Positions 23,905 to 32,111 are shown, numbered from the stretch's first letter. The stretch: 64,000 nt of DNA from JAGOCV01 sp049445855 (GCF_049445855.1 NZ_JBMSDV010000002.1:62001-126000), one strand, 5' to 3'. The notes: generated by a model from the letters alone, not told the origin. Program-made: numbers and translations.

Positions 23905-25137
23905 TCAGGTCTTGCGCAGCAGGTCGCGCAGGCGCTCGATGTGCTGCCGGGCCACCTCGGGCGGCACGACGTTGCGCGGCGGCTCGGATGGTGGCGCTCG
24001 CGTCGCCGATGGTGTTGGCGGTGCCGGGCCGGTCTGCTTGGCCCAGGCATTGAACTCGCCGCGCATGGCGCGCTGGATGATGCCGAACAGATATCCGGCG
24101 GGGTTGCGGATGCCATGCTTGCCGCACCGTGCGGCCCATTCGTCCAGCACGGCCTGCCGCAGGGCAGCGTCCACTTGCTGCAACGCCATCCTGACGCCGG
24201 CCTGCTGTTCCGCTTTCAGATCCGTGAAGCGTTTGGGCCATTGCAGGTCGCCCAGCGCGCGCGCCTGCGCGGTAGTACGTACTTCATCAATACGACTACT
24301 ACGTACTGTACGGTCCTGCTTCGGATTCCGAAGAGCGCCGTCTGGCGCGGGTTTCGGCCCTGCTTCGGATTCCGAAGAGGGGCGTTCGCCATTCCGAAGA
24401 AGGCTTGTGAGCCCTTCTTCGGAATCGTGGATCGCATCCTCCTGTGGATAACTTTCGGAGGCGGTGATGCCCTGGTCGGCCAGGCGCTCGGCGAGCACTT
24501 GCAGCCGCGACGGCAAGGTGCGTCCGGACAACATCGGGTCGTCCGCGATCTCCTGGAGGGTATTGAGTCCCACCACCTGAACGGCCTTGGCCGAATGCCC
24601 CAGCGACTGGCTGACCAGGGCCAGGTAGTCGGCGTCGAGTTGCATGGCCTCGAACGGTGTCAGGGGTTCGTCGTGCAGGACGTAGAGGTTGCCGAGGATG
24701 CGGCCGGTCTTGGGGTCGCGCCGTCGCCGCACGAGGCTCAGCCAGCGCGTCAGGCGCAGCAGCGTCAGCGCCCGCGCGACGGTCTCGTGGGAGGCTTGTC
24801 CCGCGCAGGGCATGGACGCCAGCCAGGGGCGCAACTGCTCATAGGTCGGGAACGCCGTGACGCCGTCGTCGTTGAGCATCAGCCGGAACACCTGCCAGGC
24901 GTTGCGCTCCAGCGGTGTCAGGCGGCGGTCGAGGAACAGCCGCCGCGGCACGCTCTCATGCCGATTGCCACTGAACAGGAAGGCGTCGCCGGACGCCGCA
25001 GGCGTGGGCACTGCCATGGGCGCTGGCGCGCTGGGATTTGGCTTGGGCGTGAGGTCCTTCAGCGCAGCGTCGAACAGGTCGGCGAGGGCGATGGGGCCAG
25101 GGCGCTGGGCTCGTGGGGCGGTGTCGTCCACGGCCAT
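23905..25137 (-). CDS. STY4528-type ICE replication protein
   Basis: A 410-residue protein; ATG at 25137, 3 bp after the DUF2857 stop. The N-terminal domain (about 55-150: VPRRLFLDRRLTPLERNAWQ..., SHETVARALTLLRLTRWL) looks like a winged helix of plasmid replication initiators. A hydrophilic linker (about 230-285) is encoded by DNA full of palindromes and a DnaA box. The C-terminal 80 residues are basic and helical. The family is annotated as pathogenicity-island replication protein; initiator function is inferred. Confidence 0.8.
   Translation of the reverse strand: MAVDDTAPRAQRPGPIALADLFDAALKDLTPKPNPSAPAPMAVPTPAASGDAFLFSGNRHESVPRRLFLDRRLTPLERNAWQVFRLMLNDDGVTAFPTYEQLRPWLASMPCAGQASHETVARALTLLRLTRWLSLVRRRRDPKTGRILGNLYVLHDEPLTPFEAMQLDADYLALVSQSLGHSAKAVQVVGLNTLQEIADDPMLSGRTLPSRLQVLAERLADQGITASESYPQEDAIHDSEEGLTSLLRNGERPSSESEAGPKPAPDGALRNPKQDRTVRSSRIDEVRTTAQARALGDLQWPKRFTDLKAEQQAGVRMALQQVDAALRQAVLDEWAARCGKHGIRNPAGYLFGIIQRAMRGEFNAWAKQTGPAPPTPSATRAPPSEPPRNVVPPEVARQHIERLRDLLRKT
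24271..24451. other. Candidate ICE replication origin inside the rep gene
   Basis: In order: an AT-richer stretch with TACGTAC repeats (24271-24313); two identical 21-bp copies containing the palindrome CTTCGGATTCCGAAG (24319-24333 and 24363-24377); an inverted pair ATTCCGAAGAAGG / CTTCTTCGGAAT (24391-24425); and a perfect DnaA box TGTGGATAA (24443-24451). The two 21-bp copies are 44 bp apart and so are read in different codon frames (SSESEAG versus LRNPKQD). That indicates selection on DNA rather than protein. Origins inside initiator genes are known, e.g. lambda O. Confidence 0.55.
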
Positions 25138-25140
25138 GGC

Positions 25141-25701
25141 CTAGCCCAATCCCTGATCGACCCAGTTCCTGATCGCGGCCCAGACCACCGAGAGCGGCAG
25201 TGACATGCCCTCGGCCAGGTCCATGGCCGCATCGAGAACTGAGGTCTCGTCCTCCAGATCGACGTTCCTGCTGCTGGTCATGGCTTTCCATTGCCGCCAC
25301 AGTTCGGTGTCCTGAGTCTCGTCCAGGACGGGGTGGCGCCCCTTGCGCTTGGGCAGGCCGAGGATCTCCCGCCTCAAGGCGACTTCCTGATGGGTCAGGC
25401 CATAGAAGCGGCTGACCATCTCCGTGCTGCCCCCCAACCGCAGCATGCGATCGACCGTGGCGATTTCCTTCTCCACGTCCTGTGCCTGGTTGAGCAGGCG
25501 CTGCAGCACTTCGCGGTTGACCGTGACCGAGCACCACGAGACGCTGGCGTTGGCCAGCACGCTGATCAGCGCGGGATGCTTGAGCGCATCCAGCTCGGCC
25601 TCGCCGAAGCCCATGGCCTTGCAGCGGCGCAGCTGGCCGTTGCGAAGGTCATACAGCGCCTGGGCAATCACGGCCTGGTTGAGCGGATGCGATGTGGACA
25701 T
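25141..25701 (-). CDS. DUF2857 protein, likely FlhD/FlhC-like ICE activator subunit
   Basis: A 186-residue, helical protein; ATG at 25701 with GGGAGG upstream. The ISVLANASVSWCSVTVNREV helix-loop region and RFYGLTHQEVALRREILGLP, a helix-turn-helix-like segment, suggest a transcription regulator. In ICEclc the genes after parB make the BisDC activator that is related to FlhDC (from memory). Here only this gene lies in that position before rep, so it is the best candidate for such a role. Family membership is fairly sure; the regulatory role is inferred. Confidence 0.7.
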   Translation of the reverse strand: MSTSHPLNQAVIAQALYDLRNGQLRRCKAMGFGEAELDALKHPALISVLANASVSWCSVTVNREVLQRLLNQAQDVEKEIATVDRMLRLGGSTEMVSRFYGLTHQEVALRREILGLPKRKGRHPVLDETQDTELWRQWKAMTSSRNVDLEDETSVLDAAMDLAEGMSLPLSVVWAAIRNWVDQGLG

Positions 25702-25715
25702 GCGGCCTCCCTCGC

Positions 25716-27395
25716 TCACGTCCCGGGCGCCGAGGAGCCGGCTTCCAGGTCCAGCAGACGCCGCGCCAGACGGAGCAGCCGAAATAGCTTGACCAAAGCC
25801 GTGTCGCTCAAGCGGCTTGCGCCGCTGCCATGGCCTTGGCTCTGGCCATGCAACAGGGTCGGCAGGTCGGTGGCAAGCTGCGCGCCGTCCACGCCCGCTT
25901 CGGCGACGGGCTGACCCGTCAGGGAAGCGAGCAGCGTCAGCACCGCGCGGCCGAGCGGCGACGGGGCTTGGCCGTGGGCGCGGCACGCAAACCCGATGCC
26001 GTCGGCGCGGTCCTCGATGCACTCGTCCAGGCCAGCCTCGCCGGCAATTTCACGCGCGAACTGCGCGATGTGGATGCGCAGCCGATCGGGCGTGTCCAGG
26101 CCGGCGTCGATGTACCAGACGTCGGAGATCGGATAGAGCCCGCCGGCTTGCACCGGGATGGACTGCAGCACGCTCGCCGAGAAGTCGGGCGGCAGCGCAT
26201 CGCCCAACTGGTCGGCGACCATGCGCTGGATCGACTGCAGCCGCTCGGTCGTCGGTGCCGGCGAGACGATGTGCTCGCGAAGCAGATCGCCCGGTGCGGC
26301 CGCCTGGCTTCCCGTGGCCGCTGCGCCAGCCGCCGTGTCGTCGTGGCGCAAAGTGGGCTCGGACACCGCTGGGCTGGCGGGTGATGGACTGGCCGCTGGT
26401 GCAGGCGTGGCAATGGACGATGCTGCGCCCGGGGGAGTCGGCGTGCTGGCGGTGGGCGAAGGCAACGCCGGCGGCGCCGCAGGTGGCGTCGGATCGCTGA
26501 CCAGCGCCCGGTGGCGGCTTTCCGATTCGGTCAGATCCAGCGCCAACACGTCGTAGCCGACGCCCAGCAGCTCGGACATCTGGCCGATCAGCTCGTCCTG
26601 CACGCGCTGCGGCGCGAACTCGTCGCCCTGCGTGTCGAACTGCGCCAGCACCTCCTGAAAGAAGCTGTCAAAGTCCAGCGGCAGCGTGCGGTCCTTGGCA
26701 TAGTGCTCCCAGGTGCGCTTGCAGGCCGTGCGCATGACCGACAGCCGCTCGACCTGGTGGCGCCCCAGGCCGCCATAGAGCACAGTGGGAATGGCGGGCA
26801 GCAGGTAGCGCACCGCGTCGGCCATGCGGGTGATGTGTGACCGCTGGACGGGAAACCCATCGGCCGCCAGGCGGCGGGCCAGCTCTGACTGGCTCAGGGC
26901 GGCGCCGCTCTCCTGCTCGTAGAACTCGCGTGCTTTCTCGACGCCGAGCGCGCGCTCGATGAATGTGAGGCCGCCGCGCAGTTCGTTCTCGGCAAGATGC
27001 CCGGTCAGCGCGACGATTTCACCGCGCTCCGGCCATGGCCGGAACAGACACGATATGCGGAAGAAGCGTTCTTCCTTGGTCTCCGACCAGAGTTCGCGCA
27101 GGATCGCCAGCCGCGTGTTGCCGCCGTTGCGGATGATGTAGTGGTCCTCGCCGGGCCGGCGCGTGATGGTCGGCGCCGCGTCCAGGCCGCGCTCGCGGAT
27201 GGACGCCTTGATTTCCTCGTAGGCGGGGTTGCGCTTCATGCGCGGGTCATGGTCGTAGGGCCGCAACTGGTCCAGCGTCACGACCATGGGTGTGTCGGCG
27301 ATCGGATCGGTCAAGGCCGTAGCCGCTGGGCCACTGCGCTCGAAGCCGGCCGCGAGCAGCTTGCCGGCCATGTCCTGCGAGGTCATGTCAGCCAT
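25716..27395 (-). CDS. parB: ParB-family ICE partition/regulatory protein
   Basis: A 559-residue protein; ATG at 27395, overlapping the previous gene by 8 bp. The N-terminal ParB/Srx domain (about 37-140) has VVTLDQLRPYDHDPRM and the box-II-like IIRNGGNTRLA; a helix-turn-helix follows (LSQSELARRLAADGFPVQRSHI). The centre (about 300-370) is a long Pro/Ala/Ser linker. The C-terminal part is unique to the PFGI-1-class ICE ParB family. It probably works with ParA in element stability and perhaps regulation. Confidence 0.87.
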   Translation of the reverse strand: MADMTSQDMAGKLLAAGFERSGPAATALTDPIADTPMVVTLDQLRPYDHDPRMKRNPAYEEIKASIRERGLDAAPTITRRPGEDHYIIRNGGNTRLAILRELWSETKEERFFRISCLFRPWPERGEIVALTGHLAENELRGGLTFIERALGVEKAREFYEQESGAALSQSELARRLAADGFPVQRSHITRMADAVRYLLPAIPTVLYGGLGRHQVERLSVMRTACKRTWEHYAKDRTLPLDFDSFFQEVLAQFDTQGDEFAPQRVQDELIGQMSELLGVGYDVLALDLTESESRHRALVSDPTPPAAPPALPSPTASTPTPPGAASSIATPAPAASPSPASPAVSEPTLRHDDTAAGAAATGSQAAAPGDLLREHIVSPAPTTERLQSIQRMVADQLGDALPPDFSASVLQSIPVQAGGLYPISDVWYIDAGLDTPDRLRIHIAQFAREIAGEAGLDECIEDRADGIGFACRAHGQAPSPLGRAVLTLLASLTGQPVAEAGVDGAQLATDLPTLLHGQSQGHGSGASRLSDTALVKLFRLLRLARRLLDLEAGSSAPGT

Positions 27396-27657
27396 GGCCG
27401 TACCCCTCGCAGTCCCCGCGACCGCCGACCGGCGCCAAGCGGGCTTCTCGCTCGGCGCGGCGGATCTGGGCACGGGCGTTCAATTCGGCCCGGTGGTCGC
27501 TCGCGGTCGAGCTGGTGTAGATTGCCGCGCAGCCGGCCTTGGTGAACTTGAGGTGCCCGCCCGGCGTGCGCTTGACGTGCCAGCCTTCACCGACCGCGAA
27601 CTCGATCAGGGCGCGCAGCCGCTTATGCCCGCGGGCCAGCTCATGTGCGTTCGCCAT
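27388..27657 (-). CDS. Small HicA-like fold protein between parA and parB
   Basis: An 89-residue protein. The ATG at 27657 was chosen because CTGGGAGG lies upstream; it overlaps parA by 17 bp and parB by 8 bp. Residues 20-55 (GWHVKRTPGGHLKFT...IYTSSTASDHR) match the dsRBD-like HicA/phage-protein pattern, including the Gly-His turn in place of the catalytic His motif. No HicB antitoxin is adjacent, so a toxin role is unlikely. It corresponds in position to the small gene shi of ICEclc (from memory). Confidence 0.7.
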   Translation of the reverse strand: MANAHELARGHKRLRALIEFAVGEGWHVKRTPGGHLKFTKAGCAAIYTSSTASDHRAELNARAQIRRAEREARLAPVGGRGDCEGYGHG

Positions 27658-28516
27658 GGGGCCTCCCAGGATCAAGAGGTCGCTGCGGGCGGCCGGATAC
27701 TTGAGCCAGTCGGTCCTGCCATTGTGGGAGCAACTCGCTCGCGAGTGCGCGCATCGTATCGAGCGCGGCCGGGGCGACTCTGCCGGCCGGCTGGCGGTTT
27801 TCGACCCGATGCACCGGCAGGCCGCGCGTTGCGGCGCGCGGATAGGCTTCGATGGCCGGTACGTCCGTGGTCAGCACGCGGATGCCGGCATGGTTTTGAA
27901 AGAGGTCGCGCAGAGCCTGCTGGATCAGCCGTGCATTGGCGGACACCGGATGGACGCGGTTGATGAGCAGATGCAGCGGCGGCGGCTCGATGCCCAGGTG
28001 CCGGTACGGCGCAATGTCTTCGAGCAACTGCATGGTGCCGCGCCGCAGCTCGCGGGCCGCGAGGATTTCCGGCGTGACGGGCGACAGCGCAAGGTTGGAA
28101 GCGAGCACCGCCATTTCCAGCAACACCGAGCGCGCGCCCTGGGTGTCGATCAGCACCAGGTCGTAGAGGGGAACAAGCACCGGCAACAGATGCCGCAGCC
28201 GCAGGCGCCCGTCCGGCGCGTGCAGCAGCAAGGTGTTCAGCTCGCCCCGATGGTCGTTGGACAGCACCAGGTCCAGGCCCGCGACGACCGTGCGGGACAC
28301 GAGCTGGCCGAGGTCGCGCTCGTTGAAGGCCAACAGCTCATAGATGCCGCCGGGTGCGCGATGCGCCAACTCGTAATAGGAGGACAAGGTGGGTTGCACG
28401 TCGAGATCGAGCAGCAGCACGCGCAGGCCCGCGTCCGCGGCGAGCCCGCCCAGGTTGGCGGCCGTCGTGGTCTTGCCGACGCCGCCCTTCGTTGAAATGA
28501 TGGATACGACCTGCAT
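27641..28516 (-). CDS. parA: ParA-family ATPase
   Basis: A 291-residue protein; ATG at 28516. It has a deviant Walker A motif KGGVGKTT at residues 10-17, Walker B-like LVLIDTQGA, and a typical ParA/MinD length. The signature lysine indicates a dimeric partition ATPase. It acts with ParB on element segregation or on control of the excised form. Confidence 0.92.
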   Translation of the reverse strand: MQVVSIISTKGGVGKTTTAANLGGLAADAGLRVLLLDLDVQPTLSSYYELAHRAPGGIYELLAFNERDLGQLVSRTVVAGLDLVLSNDHRGELNTLLLHAPDGRLRLRHLLPVLVPLYDLVLIDTQGARSVLLEMAVLASNLALSPVTPEILAARELRRGTMQLLEDIAPYRHLGIEPPPLHLLINRVHPVSANARLIQQALRDLFQNHAGIRVLTTDVPAIEAYPRAATRGLPVHRVENRQPAGRVAPAALDTMRALASELLPQWQDRLAQVSGRPQRPLDPGRPHGERT

Positions 28517-28558
28517 GGCGCTCTCCGGCTGGGAATGGGAAGTCCGCGGGAGAGCGGG

Positions 28559-28771
28559 TCAGGTCCGGTGGTTGAGGCGCTCGGCGATCCACTGGTCGAT
28601 TTCGATCGAATCCCAGCCGACAGCGCGCACGCCCAGGCGCAGCGCCTGGGGGAACTCGCGCTTCTTCATCAGGTTGTAGATGTGGGCACGTTTGAAGCCG
28701 GACTTGGCTTCGACTTCATCGAGCCGCAGGATGCGGCGCTCGATCGGCGGGAGTACAGGGGTCTGCGACAT
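28559..28771 (-). CDS. alpA: AlpA-family transcription regulator
   Basis: A 70-residue MerR-like winged-helix protein: ILRLDEVEAKSGFKRAHIYNLMKKREFP, the AlpA DNA-binding signature, then VGWDSIEIDQWI. The ATG at 28771 is preferred over the GTG at 28780 because AGGAG sits 8 bp upstream. First gene of the alpA-parA-parB operon; an operator-like region lies directly upstream. AlpA proteins control prophage and ICE excision genes. Confidence 0.9.
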   Translation of the reverse strand: MSQTPVLPPIERRILRLDEVEAKSGFKRAHIYNLMKKREFPQALRLGVRAVGWDSIEIDQWIAERLNHRT

Positions 28772-28844
28772 GGCGGTCACTCCTGAACGCTCGGTGGCGT
28801 TTGTTGGCGTGACCTCTATTCAATAGACCTGGCTGCGGAAAGAC

Positions 28845-28871
28845 ATTGCAAATGCAATCTCCGCGATTGCA
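28845..28871 (-). promoter_or_regulatory. alpA promoter operator: overlapping TGCAAT dyads
   Basis: ATTGCA-AA-TGCAAT (28845-28858) shares an arm with TGCAATC-N5-GATTGCA (28853-28871), giving three half-sites at regular spacing. On the minus strand TTGCAA could serve as a -35 with GTCTAT 17 bp downstream. This is where an ICE activator would be expected to bind. It lies in the 118-bp gap between alpA and the regulator gene. Confidence 0.5.
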
Positions 28872-28889
28872 CATACAAGCTGGATAACC

Positions 28890-29636
28890 TCATGCGCTTG
28901 CGCTACGGACGTACCTCTTAGCGTTGGCGAACTTTCCGTTTAAGGTGCGCTCAGTGATGCCCATGGTGCCGCCGTAGTGGGCGACCAATGCAGAGACAAG
29001 GGCCTCCTGCGTTTTGAAGCTGGAATAGGGCACGCCTGAAGGCGACTGGCTCAGCATCAGCGTCAACATCCCACCAATGATGTTGAGATAGGTCGTTTCC
29101 GCCCGTTCGCTGATCTCGCATTGCTTGGATGCCAACAGCACCGAGGATTGCTTGAGTAGCGTGTCGTGCTGCTCCTGCAGTTCTCGCATCTCACGTCGGG
29201 CTTGTTCAAGCGCGGCCTGAAGGGCCAGCCGCTCCACGAGGATCGCCTGTCCTGTTTCCATGGTGATGAAAGGATGCGCCATGCGTTCGCCACGGCTGAA
29301 CAGAAATCCTGGCCGGTGCTCGGGGTAGTGGGTGCGCATCCAGCGTTTCAGATCGACATGGCGAACAGTCAGATCTAGAGAATTGAGCAGCTTCGGATCA
29401 TTGAGCGTGATCCCGTTCTTGCCGTAGGGCAGCTCTCCGTTGAGGATGCCGTCATAGATACGTTCCGAGTGCAGCCGGCACTCATTCCATCGAGGGCAGT
29501 TCAGCGACCGAGGCAGGACACGCGGTGACGCGATCGTGGCCAGGATCATCGGCAGATACCGCAGCAACCCAGCCCATCGGATGGCCGCCTCGATGGGACG
29601 ATAGAACACCTTTGATGTTGAAATGTCCTTGTGCAT
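28890..29636 (-). CDS. ICE regulator candidate (BisR-like by position and size)
   Basis: A 248-residue protein. The ATG at 29636 has AAAGGAGA 8 bp upstream, so longer in-frame starts are not used. The centre has a coiled coil (LALQAALEQARREMRELQEQ and on, about 135-170); the C-terminal 80 residues contain YLNIIGGMLTLMLSQSPSG and AHYGGTMGITERTLNGKFANAK, a possible DNA-binding region. No database family is recognised. In ICEclc the gene at this place next to alpA, of about the same size, is the bistability regulator bisR (from memory). Confidence 0.55.
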   Translation of the reverse strand: MHKDISTSKVFYRPIEAAIRWAGLLRYLPMILATIASPRVLPRSLNCPRWNECRLHSERIYDGILNGELPYGKNGITLNDPKLLNSLDLTVRHVDLKRWMRTHYPEHRPGFLFSRGERMAHPFITMETGQAILVERLALQAALEQARREMRELQEQHDTLLKQSSVLLASKQCEISERAETTYLNIIGGMLTLMLSQSPSGVPYSSFKTQEALVSALVAHYGGTMGITERTLNGKFANAKRYVRSASA

Positions 29637-30086
29637 GTCTTCGTCTCCTTTCGGGTGCGCTACATCACCGGCTCCTTTCTTGCCCAAGGGCTGTTGTGTC
29701 GTTATGGCCTGCGACGGACGCTTGAGGCGATGCCCTAAGCGAAGGCGGAGGAGGCCATTGGCGTCCGCCGCAGGTGGCCTTGTCTTGCTTGATATGCAAG
29801 AATCGATCAGTTGCCGGCCCATCGAGCGATGAGGACGCAAGCTCGATATTGGCGCTCACGGTACCAGCGTCATAGGTGGCGCAAAGCCCATCAAGACCGA
29901 TTTGGTATGGTCTGATATCCAGACGGTTCAAGACCCGCGAGTTGAAGCGTTCGACGCCCCTACGTCCAGTTGGGGACTGGAAATCAGCGGTTAGTGATGC
30001 ATCGCTCCACATGCTGATATATCGACAAAGTATCTGCCGCAGTACCAGTGACCCTGCCAGGTTGCCCCAGCAAATAGGAGACGGAG
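29637..30086. other. 450-bp region without a convincing gene
   Basis: I see no ORF with coding character on either strand. A short inverted repeat TCTTGC/GCAAGA at 29783-29801 and the probable promoter regions of the two divergent flanking genes are the only features noted. Base composition is lower in GC from about 29860 on than in the rest of the ICE. Confidence 0.5.
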
Positions 30087-30587
30087 ATGGCTGAACATTC
30101 CCATGAACATCAACATCACACATCCGGTCAGATGGGTAAGCACGGCCGACCATACGCCAAGTTCTGGGTGAACATGGTGTTGGGACTCGTCGTCATGTAC
30201 TTCGTAATGTTCAGCATGATCGACGGCGCTAGGGACTTCAGAAACAATCTCAACATGCTCTACATGGCGGTCACTATGTGGGCGCCAATGGGCATCTTCA
30301 TGCTAGCGACAATGCCCGGCATGTTTCCAAACCGGCGGCTCAATCTCGTGCTGTACGGCTTGTTTGCCGTTCTCACACTCGGTTCTTTTGCCGCTACCCG
30401 TGCTCAAACCGGAATCGGCGATCGACAGTTCATCGCGTCTATGGTCCCGCACCATTCGGGAGCTATCCTCATGTGCCGCGAGGCGCAGCTCTCAGATCCG
30501 GAACTCGTCAACCTATGCCAAGCGATTTCCGATGGCCAGCGCGCGGAGATCGAGCAGATGAACCGGATTGCTGCACGCCTTCGTTGA
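30087..30587 (+). CDS. DUF305-domain membrane protein
   Basis: A 166-residue protein; ATG at 30087 with AGGAGACGG upstream. The N-terminus is His-rich (AEHSHEHQHH), three transmembrane helices follow (about 25-48, 55-80, 85-105), then the start of a DUF305 domain with MVPHHSGAILMCREAQ. DUF305 proteins such as CopM are linked to metal (copper) binding. The His-rich N-terminus and HH motif fit metal handling. It is the only cargo gene seen at this ICE end, on the opposite strand to the ICE core. Confidence 0.78.
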   Translation: MAEHSHEHQHHTSGQMGKHGRPYAKFWVNMVLGLVVMYFVMFSMIDGARDFRNNLNMLYMAVTMWAPMGIFMLATMPGMFPNRRLNLVLYGLFAVLTLGSFAATRAQTGIGDRQFIASMVPHHSGAILMCREAQLSDPELVNLCQAISDGQRAEIEQMNRIAARLR

Positions 30588-30789
30588 GGCTGGCTGCCAC
30601 TACACTGGCGCCGCGTTGCGCTCCGGCGAAGTTAGCCGCAGCGATGTAAAGATGAGTACTTGCGGTGTTCCGATGCCGGCGGTCGTGTCCTACAGCCGTC
30701 CAGGTGCCAGGCAGTCCACGCGACACCACCCCGCGCTGCCTGCGGAGCGAGCGCAAGTCATGATCGTCGCAAGTTGGAGTTCGATAGCG

Positions 30790-30793
30790 AACC
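30790..30793. repeat. 4-bp target duplication, left copy
   Basis: AACC immediately left of the IS; identical AACC at 32108-32111. Confidence 0.75.
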
Positions 30794-30832
30794 TGAACCG
30801 CCCCGGGTTTCCCGGAGACTCCTTGGGTTGAG

Positions 30833-31738
30833 TCACGCCGACATGACGGACTCGTTGGGTTGCGAATAGTAGTTGGCTTCGGCTTCGGCCGGCGGGATAT
30901 TACCGATCGGTTCAAGCAATCGGCGGTTGTTGAACCAGTCGACCCAATGGAGCGTGGCCCACTCGACTTCGTCGCGCGTGCGCCAGGATGACTTCCGATG
31001 GATCACCTCGGCCTTGTAGAGGCCGTTGATGGTCTCGGCCAGTGCGTTGTCGAACGAGTCGCCCACGCTGCCCACAGAGGGCTCCAGGCCCGCCTCGGCC
31101 AGCCGCTCGGTGTATCGGATCGACACGTACTGGACGCCTCGGTCGCTGTGGTGGATCAGGCGATCCGGGCCGACCGGCTTCCTCGCGTACAACGCCTGCT
31201 CGAGCGCGTCGAGCACGAAGTCCGTCTGCATCGAGCAGGAGGCCTTCCAGCCCACGATGCGACGGGCGAACACGTCGATGACGAAAGCGACGTAGACCCA
31301 TCCTTGCCAAGTCGAGACGTACGTGAAGTCGCTGACCCACAGCGCGTTCGGCCGATCGGCCTTGAATTGCCGCTTCACGTGATCGAGCGGGCACGGCGCC
31401 TTCGGATCGCTCACCGTCGTGCGCACGGCCTTGCCTCGAACAACGCCCCTCAGCCCAAGCCGCTTCATCAGCCGCTGCACGGTACAGCGCGCAACGTCGA
31501 CTCGCTCGCGCCGCAGCTGCCGCCAGACCTTGCGTACCCCGTAGACCTGGTAGTTGTCGTCCCACACGCGCTGCACCTCGGGTATCAGTATCTCGTCGGT
31601 CTTCACCCGCTGCGATCGCAGCTCCGGATCGGCCTGCCTGGCCGCATGCGCGTAGTACGTCGACGGGGCGATCTGCAGCACCTTGCAGATCGGCTCGACC
31701 CCGTGAACGTCTCGCTGCTCATCGACGAATCGCTTCAT
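30833..31738 (-). CDS. IS3-family transposase OrfB
   Basis: A 301-residue rve-type integrase domain protein. The DDE catalytic triad is visible in WVSDFTYV, HHSDRGVQY and NALAETINGLYKAE. Its ATG overlaps the orfA stop as ATGA. Normal IS3 elements make OrfAB by -1 frameshift; no A6G slippery heptamer is evident here, so reinitiation at ATGA is also possible. Intact. Confidence 0.92.
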   Translation of the reverse strand: MKRFVDEQRDVHGVEPICKVLQIAPSTYYAHAARQADPELRSQRVKTDEILIPEVQRVWDDNYQVYGVRKVWRQLRRERVDVARCTVQRLMKRLGLRGVVRGKAVRTTVSDPKAPCPLDHVKRQFKADRPNALWVSDFTYVSTWQGWVYVAFVIDVFARRIVGWKASCSMQTDFVLDALEQALYARKPVGPDRLIHHSDRGVQYVSIRYTERLAEAGLEPSVGSVGDSFDNALAETINGLYKAEVIHRKSSWRTRDEVEWATLHWVDWFNNRRLLEPIGNIPPAEAEANYYSQPNESVMSA

Positions 31739-32058
31739 CGTTTGAAGGGGCGGTCGAGCTCCGCCTGGGCAAAATACGCCGACGCCTTGCGTAGGATCTC
31801 GTTGGCCTGGCGCAGCTCGCGCACCTCGCGTTCGAGCGCCCTGATGCGCTCCTTCTCGGCCGTCGTTACGCCGTCACGCTTGCCCGTGTCGCGCTCGTGC
31901 TGGCGAAGCCAGCCTCGCAGCGTCTCGGCCGTGCAGCCAACCTTGGCCGCCACCGACACGATCGCCGCCCACTGCGACTCGTACTCGTCTTGGTGCTCCA
32001 GCACCATCTTCACCGACCGTTCCCGGACTTCCGGGGAGAACTTGCTTGCTCTGCTCAT
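31735..32058 (-). CDS. IS3-family transposase OrfA
   Basis: A 107-residue protein with an N-terminal helix-turn-helix (FSPEVRERSVKMVLEH..., GCTAETLRGWLRQ) and a C-terminal leucine-zipper-like coiled coil (EKERIRALEREVRELRQANE). It binds the IS ends and partners OrfB. Intact. Confidence 0.92.
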   Translation of the reverse strand: MSRASKFSPEVRERSVKMVLEHQDEYESQWAAIVSVAAKVGCTAETLRGWLRQHERDTGKRDGVTTAEKERIRALEREVRELRQANEILRKASAYFAQAELDRPFKR

Positions 32059-32107
32059 AGCTCCATCTTCTCAAGGAATGGAGCCTCCAGATTTTCGGGG
32101 CGGTTCA

Positions 32108-32111
32108 AACC
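32108..32111. repeat. 4-bp target duplication, right copy
   Basis: AACC, identical to 30790-30793. Confidence 0.75.

Larger units (their letters stand above)
30794..32107 (-). mobile_element. IS3-family insertion sequence
   Basis: 1314 bp with terminal inverted repeats of about 28 bp that both begin TGAACCGCCCCG, flanked by a 4-bp duplication (AACC). It contains two overlapping ORFs typical of IS3 elements (orfA HTH protein, orfB DDE integrase). The subgroup is probably IS51-like by sequence feel; the exact name cannot be given without a search. It lies about 190 bp from the ICE right end. Confidence 0.92.

Noticed and set aside
27388..27657. HicA toxin of a toxin-antitoxin pair
   Set aside because: No HicB-like gene is adjacent, and the gene is fused into the parA-parB operon by overlaps.
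31730..31760. Programmed frameshift site of the IS3 element
   Set aside because: No A6G or similar slippery heptamer seen at the orfA/orfB overlap; only the ATGA overlap can be reported.
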